The notes: generated from the sequence alone by a model not told the origin. Counted from the first letter of the stretch, positions 1 through 9,521 are shown. The stretch is 64,000 nt of DNA from Bacillota bacterium (GCA_029006195.1 JAQXGH010000024.1:20636-84635), one strand, 5' to 3'. Numbers and translations: made by a program.

Positions 1-1
1 T

Positions 2-685
2 ATCATGGACGGCAATGGAAGATGGGCGAAGAAGCGTGGTGTTCCTAGGCTGGCTGGTCATAGAGCTGGTATGGAAGCTATGAAAAAGGCCGTTAATCAT
101 TCAGATGCACTTGGAATCAAATATCTGACTGTATATGCTTTTTCAACAGAGAACTGGAAACGTTCAATGGAGGAAGTATCAGGTATTTTCAAACTTCTGG
201 TTACTTTTGTTAACCGTGACCTTAGAGAGCTTATCGATAACAACGTTAAGGTTAAGGTGCTTGGCGATTACAGTTCGATTCCTGATGCTTCGCTTAAGGC
301 TTTGGAAAAAACAATTGAAGACACAAAGGACAATACGGGTCTTCAGTTTAATATCGCTCTGAATTACGGCGGAAGAGATGAAATTAGACGTGCAGTAGAG
401 GCTATTGGTGAAAGGTGTGCAAATGGAGAAATCGCTCCTGAAGATATCACTGAGGAACTTATCGGTTCATACATGTGGACTGGAAGTGAACATGCAGATG
501 CACCCGATCCTGAACTTATCATCAGAACAAGCGGTGAATATAGACTGAGCAACTTCCTGCTTTGGCAGAGCGCTTACAGCGAATTTGTATTCAGCGATGT
601 TCTTTGGCCGGATTTCACAGATGAAGAATACGACAGATGCATTGCAGACTATCAGTCTAGAGAAAGACGCTTTGGTGGACGTTAG
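2..685 (+). CDS. uppS: Isoprenyl (undecaprenyl) diphosphate synthase, 5'-truncated
   Basis: Cis-prenyltransferase that condenses isopentenyl diphosphate onto farnesyl diphosphate to make the C55 lipid carrier for cell-wall synthesis. The sequence opens at the MDGNGRW motif that carries the catalytic Asp, and ends with the family ERRFGGR tail. In this family the motif sits some 15-25 residues from the N terminus, and the frame is open to the window edge, so the true start lies outside; the first in-window ATG (position 5) is internal. SGEYRLSNFLLWQSAYSE is the conserved C-terminal substrate-binding block, with Tyr where many homologues have Gln or Arg-rich variants. It is the first gene of the lipid/isoprenoid run and ends 23 bp before cdsA. 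Confidence 0.96.
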   Translation: MMDGNGRWAKKRGVPRLAGHRAGMEAMKKAVNHSDALGIKYLTVYAFSTENWKRSMEEVSGIFKLLVTFVNRDLRELIDNNVKVKVLGDYSSIPDASLKALEKTIEDTKDNTGLQFNIALNYGGRDEIRRAVEAIGERCANGEIAPEDITEELIGSYMWTGSEHADAPDPELIIRTSGEYRLSNFLLWQSAYSEFVFSDVLWPDFTDEEYDRCIADYQSRERRFGGR

Positions 686-708
686 TCACAGGTGCGAATG
701 GAGGCATT

Positions 709-1509
709 ATGAAAACTAGAGTACTGTCAGGGCTTATTATGGCGCCCTTACTCGTTATAATTATCTTTAATGGATATGTCCTTTTCGCTGGAGCTTTCAT
801 TATCAGCCTTATGGCAGTGAATGAGTTCTATCGCGGATTTAAGGAAATGGATGTTAAACCAAGTTATCCTATCGCAGTTTGTTCAACCATACTGCTATAT
901 GGACTTGGTCTTTGTCAGAATATCGGCATCATAGAAGCTGATAATGGCATAATAATTATGCTGTGGTTATTTGTTTCTATTCTTGCTTGCCTTCTTTACC
1001 TCTTTAACATTGAGCACAGAAGACTTGAAGATTCAATGGCTACTATCACAGGTATTGTTTATGTAGTATTTTTCTGCTACCACGTTGCTATGCTGGGTAT
1101 GACGCCAATGAACATTTTCGTATGGCTCATTGTAATTACAGCATTCGGAACAGATATCTGTGCATACTTCGCAGGTGTTTGTCTTGGTAAGCATAAGCTT
1201 TGCCCGGTTATCAGCCCTAAGAAGACTTGGGAAGGTGCTATCGGGGGTGTGCTTGGAACAATGATACTCAGTGGATTGTTCGGCTATTTCTTTGCAAATG
1301 GTGTACTTATCCATTGTCTGATTATAGGTTTTATGGGCAGCATAGTATCAATGTTTGGAGACTTAACTGCTTCAGTATTTAAGAGAAAAATGGGAATTAA
1401 GGACTACGGTAACCTTATTCCTGGACACGGCGGAATTCTTGACAGATTTGACAGTATCTTGTTTACTGGACCGCTGGTATATTACTATGTTTCATTAGTA
1501 TTAATGTAA
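709..1509 (+). CDS. cdsA: Phosphatidate cytidylyltransferase
   Basis: Integral membrane enzyme that makes CDP-diacylglycerol from CTP and phosphatidic acid, the branch point of phospholipid synthesis. The 266 residues are hydrophobic with roughly seven to eight membrane segments. The family blocks are present: SPKKTWEGAIGG in the middle and the C-terminal signature KRKMGIKDYGN followed by PGHGGILDRFDS, which supplies the metal-binding Asp residues. The start ATG follows a GGAGGC ribosome site. It lies between uppS and dxr, the usual order in Bacillota, and is probably cotranscribed with both. Confidence 0.97.
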   Translation: MKTRVLSGLIMAPLLVIIIFNGYVLFAGAFIISLMAVNEFYRGFKEMDVKPSYPIAVCSTILLYGLGLCQNIGIIEADNGIIIMLWLFVSILACLLYLFNIEHRRLEDSMATITGIVYVVFFCYHVAMLGMTPMNIFVWLIVITAFGTDICAYFAGVCLGKHKLCPVISPKKTWEGAIGGVLGTMILSGLFGYFFANGVLIHCLIIGFMGSIVSMFGDLTASVFKRKMGIKDYGNLIPGHGGILDRFDSILFTGPLVYYYVSLVLM

Positions 1510-1530
1510 TAATCGATAGAGGAAGATGTA

Positions 1531-2721
1531 ATGAAGAAAATATCAATTCTCGGAAGTACAGGTTCCATCGGAACACAGGCTCTCGACGTAATCAAACAGA
1601 ATAGAGATAAATTCGCAGTAGCTTCTTTAAGCTGTGCGAAGAGCATAGACAAGGTGATCGAGCAGATCGATGTTTTCAGACCAGAAGCTGTATGCGTGGC
1701 TGAAGAAGCTGATTTGGCTAAAATAAAGGAAGCGTGCAGCAGAATAGGCTACACTCCAGAACTTTATTATGGCAATCATGGTCTTAAGGAAATTGCTACT
1801 ATGGAGGGGGCTGATATTGTCCTGAATTCTCTTATGGGAATGATGGGCCTTGAGCCTACACTTGCAGCTATTGAAGCTGGCAAGGATATAGCTTTTGCAA
1901 ATAAGGAAACACTGGTTGTTGGCGGCGAACTGGTTATGGATGCGGTTAAGCGTAACGGAACAAAGCTGCTGCCGGTAGACAGTGAGCATAGTGCTATTTT
2001 CCAGTCTCTTCAGGGAAATGAAGGAAACAGTATCAAGAGAATAATTCTTACAGCTTCCGGTGGACCATTTAGAGGATACACAAGAGAGCAGCTTGAGCAG
2101 GTTACATTAGCACAGGCGCTTAAGCATCCTAACTGGTCAATGGGAAAGAAAATCACAATTGATTCAGCATCACTTATGAATAAGGGCCTTGAAGTAATCG
2201 AAGCTAAGTGGCTGTTCGATGTTCCTGTTTCAAAGATTCAGGTAGTTGTTCACCCTCAGAGCGTACTTCATTCAGCTGTTGAATATGAAGACGGATCAAT
2301 TATCGGTCAGATAGGAAGTCCTGATATGAGAGTTCCTATCGGATATGCGTTCTCATATCCTGAAAGGCTGAATTTAGCTTCTGATTCAGGCGTGGCTGGA
2401 ACTGAGCCGGTAAAGAGTCTTGATTTCTTCTCACTTAAGGAAGGAATGAGTTTTTATCCTGTAGATACAGATGTATTCAAGACATTGGGACTTGCTTTTG
2501 AAGCTGTTAAGACAGGCGGAAGCTGCCCTGTAGTACTTAATGGAGCCAACGAAGTTCTTGTTGATATGTTCCTTAAGGAGAAAATTAAGTTCATAGATAT
2601 CCAGGATACGCTGGAAAGAGTTATGGATGAACATGTTCCTAAGTTCGGTCTTTCCTTAGAAGAGGTGCTTGAGGCCGATAGAGAAGCGAGAGCTAAAGTC
2701 AGAAAGATGCTGGAGGTATAA
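1531..2721 (+). CDS. dxr: 1-deoxy-D-xylulose 5-phosphate reductoisomerase
   Basis: Second enzyme of the MEP isoprenoid pathway: it converts DXP to MEP using NADPH and a divalent metal, and is the target of fosmidomycin. At 396 residues it is full length. The N-terminal GSTGSIGTQALDVI is the NADPH-binding loop; ANKETLVVGGELV and PVDSEHSAIFQ carry metal ligands; HPNWSMGKKITIDSASLMN is the substrate-binding flexible loop. ispG, a later step of the same pathway, lies two genes downstream, so uppS, dxr and ispG together make this an isoprenoid-biased operon. Confidence 0.98.
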   Translation: MKKISILGSTGSIGTQALDVIKQNRDKFAVASLSCAKSIDKVIEQIDVFRPEAVCVAEEADLAKIKEACSRIGYTPELYYGNHGLKEIATMEGADIVLNSLMGMMGLEPTLAAIEAGKDIAFANKETLVVGGELVMDAVKRNGTKLLPVDSEHSAIFQSLQGNEGNSIKRIILTASGGPFRGYTREQLEQVTLAQALKHPNWSMGKKITIDSASLMNKGLEVIEAKWLFDVPVSKIQVVVHPQSVLHSAVEYEDGSIIGQIGSPDMRVPIGYAFSYPERLNLASDSGVAGTEPVKSLDFFSLKEGMSFYPVDTDVFKTLGLAFEAVKTGGSCPVVLNGANEVLVDMFLKEKIKFIDIQDTLERVMDEHVPKFGLSLEEVLEADREARAKVRKMLEV

Positions 2722-2726
2722 TTCGC

Positions 2727-3737
2727 GTGACAATTATTTATGCGATATTAATATTTTGCCTGCTGATATTTGTTCATGAATTTGGACATTTTATCGTTGC
2801 CAAGATGTGCGGTGTTAAAGTCAATGAGTTTTCACTTGGCATGGGGCCGGCTATTTTTAAGAAACAAAAAGGAGAAACTCTTTATTCTCTCCGCGTGTTG
2901 CCTATAGGTGGATATTGCGCGATGGAGGGTGAAGACGAGGAATCAGATGAACCTAGAGCTTTCGGCAATCAGCCTGCATGGCAGAGAGCGTGCATTCTGG
3001 TGGCCGGAGCATTTATGAATCTGGTTACTTGTGTTGTTCTACTTATTATCATGTCCTTGGCGATTGGCCAGGCTACAACAACCATTGCTTCCATTGAGCC
3101 TGATTCACCTGCGATGAATGCAGGTATTAAGGCTGGCGATACTATCGTAGCTGTAGATGGTAAAGAAGTAGATGAATGGGCCGATGTTATTAACATTTTA
3201 GGTGGCAGTAAGGAAAGCTCAGCGGATATTACCATCGATCGTGATGGCCAGGAAATGATTGTTACTTCTGAGCTTGAATACGATAAGGAAGCCGGAAGAA
3301 ATAGGATCGGTATAACTGCCAAGTCAGTTCATAATCCTGCATCGGCTATATCTGATGGTGTAAAGAATACAGGAAGTATGGCGGTTCTTATGTACACCAC
3401 TTTGAAGCAGCTGGTTACCGGAGATGTTTCAATAGGTGAACTGAGCGGCCCTGTTGGTGTTGTATATGTTACAAATCAGGCGGCTAAATCAGGTTTCATT
3501 TATGTTGTCTATATTGCGGCTTTACTAAGCCTTAACCTGGCTATAGTAAATATGCTGCCGCTTCCAGCTCTTGATGGAGGCAGAGTGTTAATGCTTATTA
3601 TTAGGCTTTTCACAGGAAATAAGGTCAGTGATGAAACAGAAGGAAAGATTCACTTCATTGGTATCTGCCTGCTGCTTGCTTTAATGATTATGATAACAAT
3701 TAATGACGTTATCAAATTTGTTATTCCTGCGTTTTAG
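2727..3737 (+). CDS. rseP: RIP site-2 metalloprotease (RseP/RasP)
   Basis: Membrane zinc protease that cleaves transmembrane segments of regulators and leftover signal peptides. HEFGH at residues 17-21 is the zinc site in the first membrane helix. A PDZ domain occupies roughly residues 105-190 (SPAMNAGIKAGDTIVAVDGK is the typical ligand-groove segment). PALDGGR near residue 280 supplies the third metal ligand, Asp, in a later helix. It starts with GTG, five bases after the dxr stop, with a GGAGGT site inside the end of dxr. The 336-residue length and single PDZ domain fit the Gram-positive form. Confidence 0.97.
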   Translation: MTIIYAILIFCLLIFVHEFGHFIVAKMCGVKVNEFSLGMGPAIFKKQKGETLYSLRVLPIGGYCAMEGEDEESDEPRAFGNQPAWQRACILVAGAFMNLVTCVVLLIIMSLAIGQATTTIASIEPDSPAMNAGIKAGDTIVAVDGKEVDEWADVINILGGSKESSADITIDRDGQEMIVTSELEYDKEAGRNRIGITAKSVHNPASAISDGVKNTGSMAVLMYTTLKQLVTGDVSIGELSGPVGVVYVTNQAAKSGFIYVVYIAALLSLNLAIVNMLPLPALDGGRVLMLIIRLFTGNKVSDETEGKIHFIGICLLLALMIMITINDVIKFVIPAF

Positions 3738-3749
3738 AGGATAGAAGTT

Positions 3750-4835
3750 ATGACTAAATCAGTAAAAGTCGGAAACGTACAAATCGGTGGCGGCGCTCCG
3801 GTATCGATACAGTCAATGTGTAATACCAGAACTGCAGACGTTAAAGCTTCTCTTGAGCAGATAAGAAGGCTTGAGGATGCAGGCTGCGAAATAATCAGAC
3901 TGACAGTTCCCGATATCGAATCGGCGAAGGCGTTAAAAGAAATAAAAATGAAATCCAATATTCCAGTAGTTGCTGATATTCATTTTGATTACAAGATGGC
4001 TATCGCTTCTATGGAAGCAGGTGCTGATAAAATCAGAATCAATCCGGGTAACATTGGATCCGATGAAAACGTCAAGAAGGTTGTTGATATGGCTAAGAAG
4101 TGCCATGTGCCTATTAGAGTTGGCGTTAACTCTGGCTCGCTTGAGAAAGATATCCTTGCTAAATATGGTAAGGTAACGGCTGAGGGTTTGGCAGAAAGTG
4201 CTCTTAGAAATACTCAGCTTCTTGAAAAATTTGATTTTGACGATATAGTTATCTCACTTAAGTCATCTAATGTGAAGATTAATTATGATGCGTACAAAAT
4301 CGTTGCAAAGGCTACAGACCACCCGCTTCATATAGGCGTTACTGAAGCTGGTACACCATCAAGAGGTAAGGTAAAGTCAGCAGCTGGTGTAGGCGCGCTT
4401 CTTTTGGAAGGAATCGGTGACACAATGAGAATTTCTCTGACAGCTGATCCGGTGGAGGAGGTAGTTTTTGCGAAAGCGCTGCTTGAGTCACTGGGACTTA
4501 GAACAAGTAATGTTGAAATCGTTTCATGTCCTACATGCGGAAGAACAGAAGTTGACCTGGAATCAATAGCTTCACAGGTTGAGAGAAATATAGATAAAAT
4601 CGATAGCAAAATGAAGGCACTGGGAATTCCGGAAGACAAGGGAATTAAGATTGCTGTAATGGGATGTGCAGTTAACGGCCCTGGCGAAGCTAAGGGTGCT
4701 GATATTGGTGTTGCCTGCGGTAAGGGTGAAGGCCTTCTGTTTGCCGGCGGACAGATCGTTAAGAAGGTAAAAGAAGAAAGTATAGTTAGCGAGCTTATGC
4801 TGCTCGCAGATAAGTATATAGAGAGTTTAAGATGA
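3750..4835 (+). CDS. ispG: 4-hydroxy-3-methylbut-2-enyl diphosphate synthase (flavodoxin type)
   Basis: Reduces MEcPP to HMBPP in the MEP pathway with a [4Fe-4S] cluster. The N-terminal TIM-barrel region includes GGGAPVSIQSMCNT and IRINPGN. The C-terminal cluster domain has SCPTCGR and MGCAVNGPGEA, giving the three cluster cysteines plus the conserved Glu. The length, 361 residues, is the normal bacterial form. It starts 12 bp after rseP and its last four bases overlap polC (ATGA junction), so translation of polC is probably coupled to it. B. subtilis has proS at this operon position, so ispG here is a lineage-specific arrangement. Confidence 0.97.
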   Translation: MTKSVKVGNVQIGGGAPVSIQSMCNTRTADVKASLEQIRRLEDAGCEIIRLTVPDIESAKALKEIKMKSNIPVVADIHFDYKMAIASMEAGADKIRINPGNIGSDENVKKVVDMAKKCHVPIRVGVNSGSLEKDILAKYGKVTAEGLAESALRNTQLLEKFDFDDIVISLKSSNVKINYDAYKIVAKATDHPLHIGVTEAGTPSRGKVKSAAGVGALLLEGIGDTMRISLTADPVEEVVFAKALLESLGLRTSNVEIVSCPTCGRTEVDLESIASQVERNIDKIDSKMKALGIPEDKGIKIAVMGCAVNGPGEAKGADIGVACGKGEGLLFAGGQIVKKVKEESIVSELMLLADKYIESLR

Positions 4836-7800
4836 GAGAGATTCTGGAAGAAGTCATAGATTTTTCTAAAATCAATGGCTTCTCTAAAGAACAACTGAAT
4901 GTAGAAATAAAGCGAGCTTCAATCAGCAAGAGCAGCCACGTGTTGAGTCTTGATGTGGAGCTCAATTTAGTCTTGTCTGCAGAAACTGTAGATAGATTTA
5001 AGACTAACCTGCAGAGAAGGCTTAAGGATGTGCGTGACATTATTTTGAACATAGATTATGTCAATGCTAAACATTCCGAAGTGCCTAAGGTTGAGAAAAG
5101 TGCTAAACTTGCAGGCGAAGTTCATAGTCAAGGCGGCGGAGTACCTCAGGGCGGCGGAGAAAAGCCGTTTAGAGGTAATAAGCCAGGTGGCAGACGTAAT
5201 AAATATACACCGGTTAGGGGCAATATCATTATGGGTGGCCCTATTTCCGGAAGAGTTACACCTATAGGTGAAATAACATCTGAAAGCGGCGGCGTAATAT
5301 TAGAGGGTGAACTCTTTAATAAGGATTCCAGAACTATCAGAGATGATAGCAAGCTCGCCAGCCTTTATGTGACAGATAAGAAAACTAGCATTTGTGTCAA
5401 GTCATTTATGCTAAACGAGAAATGGGATGATATCGTTGATCATCTGCCTAATGGAACAGGGGTTAAAATTCTCGGGAAGGCTCAGTGGGACAGATTTGAT
5501 AATTGCGTCACTGTAATGGCTGACAGCATTGAGAAAATACAGAAAAAAGAACGTGTAGATACATACCCAGAGAAGAGAGTAGAACTTCATGCACATACGA
5601 AGATGAGCGCCATGGATGGTCTTAATGATATCAAGCATATGGTTAAGACTGCTGAGAAGTGGGGCCATCCTGCAGTGGCTATTACTGACCACGGTGTGGT
5701 TCAGGGTTTCCCTGATGCATCACATGCCGGTAAGGATATTAAGATTCTATATGGCTGCGAAGGTTATCTGCTTGAAGATAAGGATCTTATCGCTCCTGAT
5801 GGAACTATCGACTATAAGGGCAGAGGAACAAATCACGTAATCATATTTGCTAAAAACAGAACAGGCCTTATGAATCTCTATAGACTGGTTTCATATTCAC
5901 ATATGAACTATTTCTATAAGAGGCCTAGAATGCCTAAATCTGTAATTCAAGAATATAGAGAAGGGCTGATCATAGGTTCTGCCTGCGAAGCTGGAGAAAT
6001 CTATAGAGCTGTCCTTAACGGTGAAAGTGAAGAAGAACTTGAACGTCTGGTTAACTTCTACGACTATCTGGAAATACAGCCTCTTATCAATAACAGGTTC
6101 ATGATCAAAAATGGAACTGTTAAGGATGAAGAGGAATTAAAGGAATATAACAGAAGAATCGTTGCGCTTGGTGAAAAGTATGATAAGCCAGTAGTTGCAA
6201 CTTGCGATGCACATTATTTCGATGAAGAAGAAGCATTATATAGACGTATCCTTATGGCTGGTCAGGGCTTTAAGGATGTTGAAGGCGACGAAGGGCTTTA
6301 CTTCAGAACTACCGACGAAATGCTGGAAGAATTCGCCTACCTTGGTGAAGAAAAGGCATACGAGGTCGTTATCAAGAATACAAATCTGATAGCTGATATG
6401 ATCGAGAAGATGATGCCTGTTCCTAAGGAAAAGTATCCACCCAAAATCGATGGGGCGGAAGAAGACCTTAGAAAGGCATGCGAAGAACGTGCTGCCGATA
6501 TGTACGGTTCGCCGCTTCCTGATGTTATCAGAGAGAGACTTGACATCGAACTGAATTCAATCATTGATAACGGATACGCCGTAATGTACAGGTCAGCAGA
6601 ACTTCTTGTAAAGAAATCGCTGAGTGACGGCTATCTTGTTGGCTCCAGAGGATCAGTAGGATCATCATTTGCAGCCACAATGTCAGGAATCACTGAAGTT
6701 AATCCGCTGCCACCTCATTACCTTTGCCCAAACTGTAAGAACTTAGAGTGGGGTGATGAGAAGGAATATGACTGCGGTGTAGACATGCCGGATAAGGTTT
6801 GTCCTAACTGCGGTACTAAATTCAATAAAGAAGGCTTCAAAATCCCATTCCAGACATTCCTGGGGTTCAATGCCGATAAGGAGCCTGATATTGACCTTAA
6901 CTTTGCTGGTGAATATCAGGGAAGAGCTCAGAAATACGTAGAAGAAATCTTCGGACCAACTAATGTATTTAAGGCCGGCACTATTGGTACAATTAAAGAC
7001 AAAACTGCATTCGGATACGTTGCCAAGTACTTCGAAGAAAGAGGTATGAATGTTAACAAATTCGAACTTGATAGATTGACACATTGCTGTGAAGGTGTGA
7101 GAAGAACATCCGGTCAGCATCCGGGCGGTGTAATTATCGTGCCTAGAGGTCATGAAATATATGAATTCTGTCCAGTACAGCATCCGGCTAATGATGTCAA
7201 CTCAGATATAGTAACAACACATTTCGATTATCACTCAATTGATAAGAACCTGCTGAAACTTGATATACTGGGGCATGATGCTCCGTCAATGATAAGACAG
7301 CTCCAGGATATGACAGGAGTTGATCCTGAAACAGTTCCTATCAAGGATGACAAGGTAATGACTATATTCATTGGAACTGAAGGCCTTGATATCAAGAACC
7401 CTGATTATCCGTTCAAACATGGATCATTCGGAATTCCTGAATTCGGAACACCCTTCGTAAGGCAGATGCTGGATGACATTAACCCTACATCTTTCGAAGA
7501 ACTAGTTAGAATATCAGGCCTTTCGCACGGTACTGATGTATGGCTAGGCAATGCACAGGATCTCGTAAGAGCCGGTATCACAACGATGAGAGAAGCCATT
7601 GCCACAAGAGACGACATTATGAACTATCTGAGAAAGAAGGGCCTTGATAACGGTGATGCCTTCTGGATCATGGAGCATGTTCGTAAGGGCAAAGGCCTCA
7701 CAGAAGAAGAAGAAACGCTCATGAGGGAAAATGATGTCCCTGATTGGTACATTGAATCCTGTAAGAAAATAAAGTACATGTTCCCTAGAGCTCATGCCGT

Positions 7801-8317
7801 CGCTTATACAATGATGTCTGCTAGAATTGCATACTATAAGGTATATCATCCTGCAGCATTCTATGCGGTTTACTTCACAGCTAAGGTAGCTAACTTCGAT
7901 GAGAAAGTTATGCTTGGAGGACTTCAGGCTGTTGAAGAGAGATATAAAGAAATCCTGGAAAAAGGCAATGATGCTTCAAAAAAGGAAGAAGATGATCTTC
8001 CGGTACTTGAAGTTGCCATCGAAATGTACTCAAGAGGATATGAGTTCCATCCTGCTAGGCTGGGCCTTTCTGAAGCTACACTTTTCAGAGTACATGAAGG
8101 TAAGGTGCTACTGCCGTTCGTAGCGATTACAGGTATGGGTGAAGGCGCAGCTAAGAGTTTTGCTGCTGCGTATAAAGAAAGACCATACGAAACTGTAGAA
8201 GAGATAAGCGATAGAGGAAGAGTTAACAAATCATGCATTGAAGAGCTTAGAGCGCATGGCGTTTTAGATGGTCTTCCTGAGACTGCTCAAATAAGCATGT
8301 TTGGATTGTTAGGATAA
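4832..8317 (+). CDS. polC: DNA polymerase III alpha subunit, PolC type, lacking the DEDD exonuclease domain
   Basis: Replicative polymerase of low-GC Gram-positives. Order of domains: short N-terminal region (1-85), OB fold (about 120-235), PHP domain (about 248-470), zinc-binding CPNC...CPNC (about 632-660), polymerase catalytic block with PDIDLNF, C-terminal helix-hairpin region, and a clamp-binding QISMF near the end. The protein has 1161 residues; PolC is usually about 1,430-1,460. The missing part is the 3'-5' exonuclease normally inserted in the PHP domain: YGCEGY (308-313) runs within about 22 residues into NHVIIFA (334-340), and no DxETTG motif exists anywhere. The nine PHP metal-site positions are all filled: H253, H255, D286, H287, E310, H335, C385, D459, H461. 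Reading is continuous with no frameshift. Confidence 0.95.
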   Translation: MREILEEVIDFSKINGFSKEQLNVEIKRASISKSSHVLSLDVELNLVLSAETVDRFKTNLQRRLKDVRDIILNIDYVNAKHSEVPKVEKSAKLAGEVHSQGGGVPQGGGEKPFRGNKPGGRRNKYTPVRGNIIMGGPISGRVTPIGEITSESGGVILEGELFNKDSRTIRDDSKLASLYVTDKKTSICVKSFMLNEKWDDIVDHLPNGTGVKILGKAQWDRFDNCVTVMADSIEKIQKKERVDTYPEKRVELHAHTKMSAMDGLNDIKHMVKTAEKWGHPAVAITDHGVVQGFPDASHAGKDIKILYGCEGYLLEDKDLIAPDGTIDYKGRGTNHVIIFAKNRTGLMNLYRLVSYSHMNYFYKRPRMPKSVIQEYREGLIIGSACEAGEIYRAVLNGESEEELERLVNFYDYLEIQPLINNRFMIKNGTVKDEEELKEYNRRIVALGEKYDKPVVATCDAHYFDEEEALYRRILMAGQGFKDVEGDEGLYFRTTDEMLEEFAYLGEEKAYEVVIKNTNLIADMIEKMMPVPKEKYPPKIDGAEEDLRKACEERAADMYGSPLPDVIRERLDIELNSIIDNGYAVMYRSAELLVKKSLSDGYLVGSRGSVGSSFAATMSGITEVNPLPPHYLCPNCKNLEWGDEKEYDCGVDMPDKVCPNCGTKFNKEGFKIPFQTFLGFNADKEPDIDLNFAGEYQGRAQKYVEEIFGPTNVFKAGTIGTIKDKTAFGYVAKYFEERGMNVNKFELDRLTHCCEGVRRTSGQHPGGVIIVPRGHEIYEFCPVQHPANDVNSDIVTTHFDYHSIDKNLLKLDILGHDAPSMIRQLQDMTGVDPETVPIKDDKVMTIFIGTEGLDIKNPDYPFKHGSFGIPEFGTPFVRQMLDDINPTSFEELVRISGLSHGTDVWLGNAQDLVRAGITTMREAIATRDDIMNYLRKKGLDNGDAFWIMEHVRKGKGLTEEEETLMRENDVPDWYIESCKKIKYMFPRAHAVAYTMMSARIAYYKVYHPAAFYAVYFTAKVANFDEKVMLGGLQAVEERYKEILEKGNDASKKEEDDLPVLEVAIEMYSRGYEFHPARLGLSEATLFRVHEGKVLLPFVAITGMGEGAAKSFAAAYKERPYETVEEISDRGRVNKSCIEELRAHGVLDGLPETAQISMFGLLG

Positions 8318-8327
8318 AGGTGATTTT

Positions 8328-9422
8328 GTGAATTTAAGCTTTAGCCAGATAGTAATTATTATCATGACTATTTTCATGATTCTTGGCGGCATTGATAGAA
8401 TGACACACGGCAAGTTAAAGCTTGGTCTTCAGGATTCATTTAACGAAGGGTTCGAGGCATTGGGAGCATTGGCGCTTTCCATGCTTGGTATACTTGCTTT
8501 AGCACCGGCAATGGTCAATATTGTAATGACTTTAGTTGGACCTGTATATAACTTTATAGGAGCAGATCCGGCAATGTTTGCCGGTACGCTTCTAGGATGT
8601 GATATGGGGGCTTATCCACTTGCTAAAGAGATGGCGGATAATAGCGAGGTTTACCAGTTTTCCGGCTTGATACTGGCAAGTCAGCTAGGAGCTATAATAT
8701 CATTTACTATTCCGGTTGGCATTGGAATTATTGAAGAAGAGGATATACAATACTTTGCCAAAGGAATTCTTTTTGGTACCATAACTATTCCGATCGGAGC
8801 ATTTGCCGGTGGTTTAGCTGCGTGTTTTGATATTGGAATGCTCCTTATAAACAGCGTTCCTACTATTGTAATTTCAATTCTCATAGCGCTTGGAATTAAA
8901 TTCATACCAAATGGAATAATTAAAGGCTTCAATATCTTTGGCAAATTTATTATTTCGCTTATAACATTCGGGCTTATATGTGCTGCCATTGAAGCTCTTA
9001 TAGGTATACAAATAATAAAAGGAATGGCGCCTATATCAGAAGGTTTTGTTGTAATAGGTAATATTGCAATTGTTCTGGCAGGTGCGTTCCCGCTGCTTCA
9101 TCTCATCACTAGAGTGTTCAGCAAGAAATTCGAACAAATCGGGGAGAAAATAGGAGTTAATGCTGCTTCTGTTGCAGGACTTGTGGCTTGCCTGGCTAAT
9201 GCAATACCTATGATGACTTCTTTTAAGAACATGGATGAAAGAGGTAAGGTAATAAATAGTGCATTTGCAGTAAGTGGAGCTTTTATTCTGGGAGATCATC
9301 TGGCTTTTGTTGCCAGTGTGGACAGAGAAATGATCGGACCAGTGATAGTTGCAAAGGCTATAGGCGGTATAACAGCTGTTTTATTAGCATATTTTGCTAT
9401 GAAGAAGCCTAAATTAGCTTAA
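8328..9422 (+). CDS. eutH: Ethanolamine permease EutH
   Basis: Ten-to-eleven-segment membrane protein of the EutH family, which carries ethanolamine across the membrane at low external concentration or low pH. Family-typical stretches are MFAGTLLGCDMGAYPLAKE, PVGIGIIEEED, TIPIGAFAGGLAA and GDHLAFVAS. At 364 residues it is slightly shorter than the enterobacterial protein (about 408). It starts with GTG after an AAAGGTGAT site, 10 bp after polC. No eutB, eutC, eutE or other ethanolamine gene is in the window, so it stands alone inside a housekeeping run. The role here could be ethanolamine supply or transport of a related amine; I infer the substrate only from the family. Confidence 0.9.
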   Translation: MNLSFSQIVIIIMTIFMILGGIDRMTHGKLKLGLQDSFNEGFEALGALALSMLGILALAPAMVNIVMTLVGPVYNFIGADPAMFAGTLLGCDMGAYPLAKEMADNSEVYQFSGLILASQLGAIISFTIPVGIGIIEEEDIQYFAKGILFGTITIPIGAFAGGLAACFDIGMLLINSVPTIVISILIALGIKFIPNGIIKGFNIFGKFIISLITFGLICAAIEALIGIQIIKGMAPISEGFVVIGNIAIVLAGAFPLLHLITRVFSKKFEQIGEKIGVNAASVAGLVACLANAIPMMTSFKNMDERGKVINSAFAVSGAFILGDHLAFVASVDREMIGPVIVAKAIGGITAVLLAYFAMKKPKLA

Positions 9423-9437
9423 AAATCGATAAAAACC

Positions 9438-9466
9438 TTGCAATTACTGGATTTCTATGGTAATAT
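9438..9466 (+). promoter_or_regulatory. Sigma-A promoter for the rimP-nusA operon
   Basis: TTGCAA (9438-9443), a 17-bp spacer, and TAATAT (9461-9466), with the predicted start near 9473. It is one of the best consensus matches in the window and separates eutH from the translation-factor operon. Confidence 0.75.
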
Positions 9467-9493
9467 ACGTAAGGATTGAATAATATTTGAGCC

Positions 9494-9521
9494 AGAGTGG
9501 GTAAAAAACCCACTCTTATTT
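9494..9521 (+). terminator. Intrinsic terminator or leader attenuator before rimP
   Basis: Perfect 9-bp stem AGAGTGGGT / ACCCACTCT (9494-9502 with 9508-9516), loop AAAAA, then TATTTTAT. It lies only about 20 bases after the predicted start of the rimP promoter and 32 bases before the rimP ATG. It may end eutH transcripts, act as an attenuator for rimP-nusA, or do both. Confidence 0.7.

Noticed and set aside
4800..8317. polC as a frameshifted or degraded gene because of its short length
   Set aside because: The frame is continuous, the flanking domains join cleanly, and catalytic motifs are intact; only one domain is missing.
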